A DNA stretch of 64,000 nucleotides from Gammaproteobacteria bacterium (GTDB lineage: Bacteria; Pseudomonadota; Gammaproteobacteria; JAABTG01): contig JAXHLS010000002.1 of assembly GCA_034522055.1 (NCBI GenBank), forward strand, positions 3,057,549 to 3,121,548. Reading direction: 5' to 3'. Position numbers and translations under genes: made by a program. The notes under the pieces were generated by a model. The model did not search any database, was not told the origin of the DNA, and saw only the letters and a list, made by a program, of their open reading frames with translations. Of this stretch, positions 60,456 to 64,000 are shown piece after piece (position 1 is the stretch's first letter; each line of letters opens with the position of its first letter).

Positions 60456-61980
60456 TGGGGCTCCTCCTGGGCGTCGTCTTCGGCTTCGGGCGGGGTGGAC
60501 TGCAAGGCGTCGTAGCCGCCCAGATCATGGGTGCGTACCACCAGCCCCCTGGCGCGCGCGTGGTCGATGCGCACTCCCACCCGGGGCGGCTGGTTTCTCG
60601 CCTCGCGCCTCCGCTGCAGGGCGATGCGCACGCCGTTGGGGTGAGCGACCCCGTGGGCCAGGCTCTCCTGGATGGCCGCTTCCAGCTCGGGGGCGCCGTA
60701 GGCATCGAGGAGGCGCAGCAGGGCGGCGGTGATGGCGCCGAGGTTGTCGCCACGCTCAGCGGCCTGTATGAGTAACTGCCGGCTGGCCGGTGCGGCCTGG
60801 GCCAGGTGGTCCTGGCCGCGATGATGCCGGGCCTGGCGTTTGATCTGGACCAGTGCCTCGATGTGTTCCGGCTGTTCGATCTGCCGGCCCTTGTCGTAGC
60901 TGCGCGGGTGGCGGGCGATGACGTCTCCGCCGTCGAGGATCCGCACCTCGGTGGGTGAGGCCGAGACGGTGAGGGTGCGGCGCACATGGGTGTGGGGCAC
61001 GCTGTAGTCGTTGCCCTCGAAGCGCGCGTAAGGGGTCTTGCCGATGTGGACCTCGACCCGCTCGTCGGTGGGATAGGGGTTATCGGGCAGCGCCAGCAGG
61101 GGCTCCTGCTCGAAGGCCTGGCGCACCGAGAGGGCACGGTCCTCCGGGCAGGGCCGGTCCATGGCCCAGCCGTTGCACCAGGCCTCGGCCTGGGCGTTGA
61201 GGTCATCGATGTCGGTCCATTGGCGGGCCGGCCAGAAATTATCGCGTATCGTGCGGATGGCGCGTTCCACCCGCCCCTTCTCGTTGCCCCGGGCCACCGC
61301 CACCGGACGGGGCTCGAAGCGGTAGTGGGCGGCGAACTCGAGCAAGGTGGGATGGAAGCGGATGGCCTCACCCTGGCGCTCCAGCACGGCGCTTTTGAGG
61401 TTGTCGTAGAGCAGGACCTTGGGCAGGCCGTTCGAGGCGGTGAAGGCCGCCTCATGGCCCCGCAGGAAGTTGGCCATCTTGGCATCGAGGAAGAAGCGCA
61501 AAAAATGCGCCGGGAGTAGCTGAGCACCATGACAAAGGCCATCAGGGCATGGGTTGCGCGGCCGATGGTGAGCTTGCCGAAATGGCCCCAGTCGATCTGT
61601 CCCTGGTCGCCGGGCAGGGTCTTCAGGCGCAGAAAGGCCTCGGGCCGGGGGCGTGGCCGGTAACAGGCGAGCTGATGGCGGAAGTGGTCGGGGCCGCCGG
61701 GGTAGCCCCGTTCACGCACCATGCCGTAGAGGCGGCTGGCGGTGAGCGTGGGGAACTGGGCCAGGGTGTCGGTGATGAACGGCAGATAAGGATCGATCAT
61801 CGACGGCTGCGCAGCCCGCTCGACCTTCGGCATGCCGGCCTGGGAGAGCACCCGATTGACGACGTTGTGGTGTACGCCCAACTGGCTGGCAATGGTGCCC
61901 ACCCGCCACTTCTCGACGTAGTGATAGCGCAGGATCTGCGCCTCTTGTTCTTTGCTGATGGCCAATGCGTTTCTCCTCAT
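60452..61980 (-). pseudogene. istA: IS21 transposase IstA with a frame change at a T6 run
   Basis: The start at 61978-61980 gives [20 protein letters not shown] and [20 protein letters not shown] (helix-turn-helix). Then comes the first catalytic part ([20 protein letters not shown]). At 61500-61506 a run of six A (T on the coding strand) needs one extra T to continue into [20 protein letters not shown] and [20 protein letters not shown]. The second frame is intact to its stop. Either a real or sequencing deletion, or slippage on the run, could join them. All other core residues look normal. Confidence 0.85.
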
Positions 61981-62040
61981 CTCGTGGCCGGCCGGCTCAA
62001 GGGGGCTGAGCCCGGGCGCCTGGTGGCCCCTGTCGGGTGA

Positions 62041-62457
62041 CTGTTCCAAGCGCAGCAGCGGCGGTGGCGCGATGAAGCGGGCCGGTACGCAGGAAAGGTC
62101 CGCACTCACGGCCGCAGAAGTGGCAGCGAATGGGCGCCATCATCGGCGCGCCATCCGCACCGCGGCGGCCAGCCGGCCTCGCCGGAACGGGGGGTAGTGG
62201 ATCATGAGGGGCGGGGCCGGGGAACCCTGATGCGTCACTTTCTGCCTTCTCGCCCGGTAGCGGCGTTGCCGCTCGGCATGCTTGTGCCGGCCCTGGCGGC
62301 TCTGCTGGTAGCGCCAGCCGGCGGCCCGCAGAGACGCGCTTCGTGCCACCTGCGCACACCCCTCAGGGCAATAGATGTTGCCGCGGTCACAGCCGCTGCA
62401 GATCATCACTTGACGGTGACAACGGGCGCAGTTGTACAGGCGTGCAGAGTTCTCCAT
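62041..62457 (-). pseudogene. Zinc-ribbon accessory protein of IS21, frameshifted
   Basis: The start at 62457 opens MENSARLYNCARCHRQVMIC with SGCDRGNIYCPEGC, a double Cys-x2-Cys ribbon, then an Arg-rich helix (HAERQRRYRARRQKVTHQGS). A frame change near 62180 leads to a last ribbon, [19 protein letters not shown]. Similar genes accompany some IS21-like elements. A nucleic-acid-binding role is likely but unproven. It is directly upstream of istA. Confidence 0.55.
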
Positions 62458-62944
62458 CGGCGATCCAGGCCGATGAGGACTTGATTGTCAGGGGAAAACG
62501 AGAAATAGTGTGCGGGCTCGTGCTCTGCACGGCCCGGGGTGCGATACCGGGATCGACGGCCAAGTCAATTAGACCCGGTATCGCACCTGTCTCAACGGCC
62601 CCTCTTCATCTACCCGATTCCGGCACTCTTGTCACCGGTTGCTCGCGGCCGCCCGCCTGCCGGCTCAGCGACTGATTGGCCTACCAATCAATCCTTCGCC
62701 AGATATGCGCGGGTTTTTACAGCCAGCTACACCGCATGGTGGATTTTATCCTAGACGGATTAAATCATTTCCCTACGATGCATTGGGTGGACTCATCAAG
62801 TACGCAGGGCAGCTCGCGGGCCTTCGGCAGGGAACGCAGAAGGACAGGCCGACGGTGATCATCTGATGGCGGGTGAGCCGGGCTCGGGCGTGGTACGGTG
62901 ACGGGCCGGCCGTGGCTGGCTCGAGCCGGCGTGCGGCGGAGCGC
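62458..62944. other. Gap between the IS21 element and a broken gene
   Basis: About 490 bases contain no convincing gene. The part next to the IS (62458-62540) should include the IS21 end. The notable structure is the 14-bp inverted repeat at 62538-62587. The portion from 62690 to 62800 is AT-richer than its surroundings. Confidence 0.5.
62538..62587. repeat. Perfect 14-bp inverted repeat
   Basis: GGTGCGATACCGGG (62538-62551) and CCCGGTATCGCACC (62574-62587) are exact inverted copies with a 22-base loop. No T-run follows on either side, so it is not a standard terminator. It may be an attachment site, a remnant of a miniature element, or a recognition site. Confidence 0.65.
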
Positions 62945-63530
62945 TCAGGCCTCGGTGCGGGCGTTCGGCTCGCGGCCGAAGCGCCTGTCCCGGTCGCGGG
63001 GGATGTAAAAGAGCTCCTTGCGGTAGAGGGGGCCAGCCGAGCCCCGGAAGTCGATCTCGCAGTCGAGCCAATCTATGCGTCCCCAGCTGGACTGCAGGAC
63101 CTCGAAGGTGTGCAAATCGCTGCCTTTGGCGAAGCCGTAGCCTGGGCTCATGCTCCGTAGCATGAAATCCTCGTTGGGCTCGAGGCCCGCCACCGGGCAT
63201 TGCCAAGGCCTCGTCGTAGGTAAGGTCGAAATACGCATTGCCGGCAAAGGCCAGGTGGTAGCGCGTATCCTGGACGATGGCGGTCGCGCTGCCGATATTC
63301 CTGATGGTGATATGGAAGACCTTCGGCCCGACTTTGACAGTTTCTAGGCACATTTCGGCTTCAATGGTGTCAACCACGCGGGTTTGCGGGCCGTTGGGCG
63401 GCAAAACCCTAGTCACATGGATCTTTGAGTTTTCTGCCTCGTCAGAAAAATTCGTGGGCGGTTTCCGGGACAGGTAATGCTCCAAGCGCATGATATAAAG
63501 CGATTTCTGCCGCATGATAAGTCCTGAAGC
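62945..63530 (-). pseudogene. Broken hypothetical gene
   Basis: The frame on the right gives KIHVTRVLPPNGPQTRVVDT and VGPKVFHITIRNIGSATAIV, with FAGNAYFDLTYDEALAMP. One extra base near 63195 shifts it to GLEPNEDFMLRSMSPGYGFA, SSWGRIDWLDCEIDFRG and ELFYIPRDRDRRFGREPNAR. The first 30 or so residues overlap the end of the ISL3 transposase, so the native 5' end is probably lost. It looks like a beta-rich soluble domain. No family recognised. Confidence 0.5.
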
Positions 63531-64000
63531 CATATGCTTTTCTGGTGGTCAGTTTCGCTTTGTTATTGAAACCTTCGACAATGCCGCTCGAAAACTGCTT
63601 TTTTGCCCGGAACCAGTTCAGCAGCAGGGGCCGATGGTTTCTCAGCATGCGGGCCACCTTCTTCATCGGCTTAATCTTGGAACGCATCGTTTTCGTACAC
63701 CACTTATCCAGGAACTCACCGGCCCAATAGGGCGACTGATACGACCAGAAGAGCTGAAACTCCTCTTTGAGCAGATAGCTTCTGACCGACTTCAAATTGT
63801 ACTGCAGCAGATCCGCCAGTTTGGTCTCCTGTTTCTCCGTCAGATTCTCCGGACGCTTGAGCAGCAGCCAGCGGGTCTTCGTCAGTACCGGATCGTAGCC
63901 TCTTTTCTTCAGCTCCTTGGCCTCCCCGGCCCGCACCTCATCGATCGCTTTACTCAAGTGCGCCATGATGTGGAACCGGTCCAGGATGTGGAGTGCACCT
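63442..64000 (-). CDS. ISL3-family transposase, 3' part (cut by window end)
   Basis: The frame runs off the right edge. The visible 186 residues begin ALHILDRFHIMAHLSKAIDE, the DRFHxxxHL block of ISL3 transposases. They continue with VLTKTRWLLLKRPENLTEKQ, FSSGIVEGFNNKAKLTTRKA and YGFRTYHAAEIALYHALGAL, the catalytic Glu region and the usual C-terminus. No frameshift is seen. The IS end should lie just below 63442. Confidence 0.88.
   Translation of the reverse strand, partial: GALHILDRFHIMAHLSKAIDEVRAGEAKELKKRGYDPVLTKTRWLLLKRPENLTEKQETKLADLLQYNLKSVRSYLLKEEFQLFWSYQSPYWAGEFLDKWCTKTMRSKIKPMKKVARMLRNHRPLLLNWFRAKKQFSSGIVEGFNNKAKLTTRKAYGFRTYHAAEIALYHALGALPVPETAHEFF

Larger units (their letters stand above)
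59509..62457 (-). mobile_element. IS21-family insertion sequence with accessory genes
   Basis: The element carries istA and istB in their overlapping order plus two extra small ORFs, one on each side. The true ends should lie just outside the coding span (about 59.4 and 62.5 kb). The sequence ggggaaaa beside ttgattgtca near 62.49 kb resembles the inner repeats of IS21 ends. A left partner was not found. Confidence 0.8.

Overview
This is a GC-rich window from a bacterium, most likely a gammaproteobacterium. The pointers are a classical MerC/MerA/MerR set, a CueR-like regulator, a protein of the ADP-forming acyl-CoA synthetase-GNAT (Pat/PatZ) type, and ISAs1, IS66, IS21 and ISL3 elements. No rRNA or taxonomic marker gene is present, so a closer placement would be a guess.

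Layout. (1) Positions 1-8369 are a badly decayed prophage or phage-like island on the minus strand. It holds remnants of an integrase, an AlpA-like regulator, a primase/helicase, a small terminase (DUF1441) and a capsid protein. A DUF4338(DruA-like)-ISAs1 transposase, itself frameshifted, lies inside it. The island ends at a tRNA 3'-end fragment, the likely attachment site. (2) Positions 8370-12704 look like core chromosome: an HDAC-family deacetylase with two compensating frameshifts, divergent from a 922-codon acyl-CoA synthetase/GNAT acetyltransferase, then tRNA-Lys(CTT). (3) From the tRNA-Lys to about 59.3 kb lies an almost continuous metal-resistance block. It contains a Phd/RelE-type toxin-antitoxin pair, a rearranged mer locus, cusCBA (Cu/Ag) with a Cys-rich protein, chrBA (chromate), a cop operon (LTXXQ protein, Met-rich protein, SHOCT protein, CopA oxidase, CopB, cytochrome c) with divergent copRS, and a Cu P1B-ATPase. 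It continues with a cluster of an RND pump, two cytochromes c, a beta-propeller, a Met-rich repeat protein and a ZraSR-like system, then an IS66 remnant, and finally a Zn/Cd/Co-type czcCBA operon headed by a BlaI repressor and an M56 membrane protease. (4) Positions 59.4-64 kb hold an IS21 element with accessory ORFs, a broken hypothetical gene and the 3' part of an ISL3 transposase.

The genes together form a layered defence. MerA reduces Hg(II). ChrA exports chromate. The Cu ATPase moves Cu(I) out of the cytoplasm. CopA/CopB and Met/His/Cys-rich periplasmic proteins bind and oxidise it. CusCBA and CzcCBA expel metals across the outer membrane. Control appears to be local: MerR and CueR-like activators, an OmpR-type CopRS with a Met/His-rich sensor loop, an NtrC-type two-component system, and a BlaI/M56 pair.

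The strongest candidates for something undescribed are: the M56 protease with a His/Cys-rich loop (residues 81-96) that may sense metal and release BlaI from the czc operon; the RND/cytochrome/beta-propeller/Met-repeat cluster next to a ZraSR-like system; a CusB adaptor carrying a tandem duplication of a YtkA-like domain; and the reorganised mer locus with a porin-like protein and a second MerR-family gene. Frameshifts are dense in the mobile regions and almost absent from about 9.7 to 50 kb, which argues for real decay rather than uniform sequencing error.
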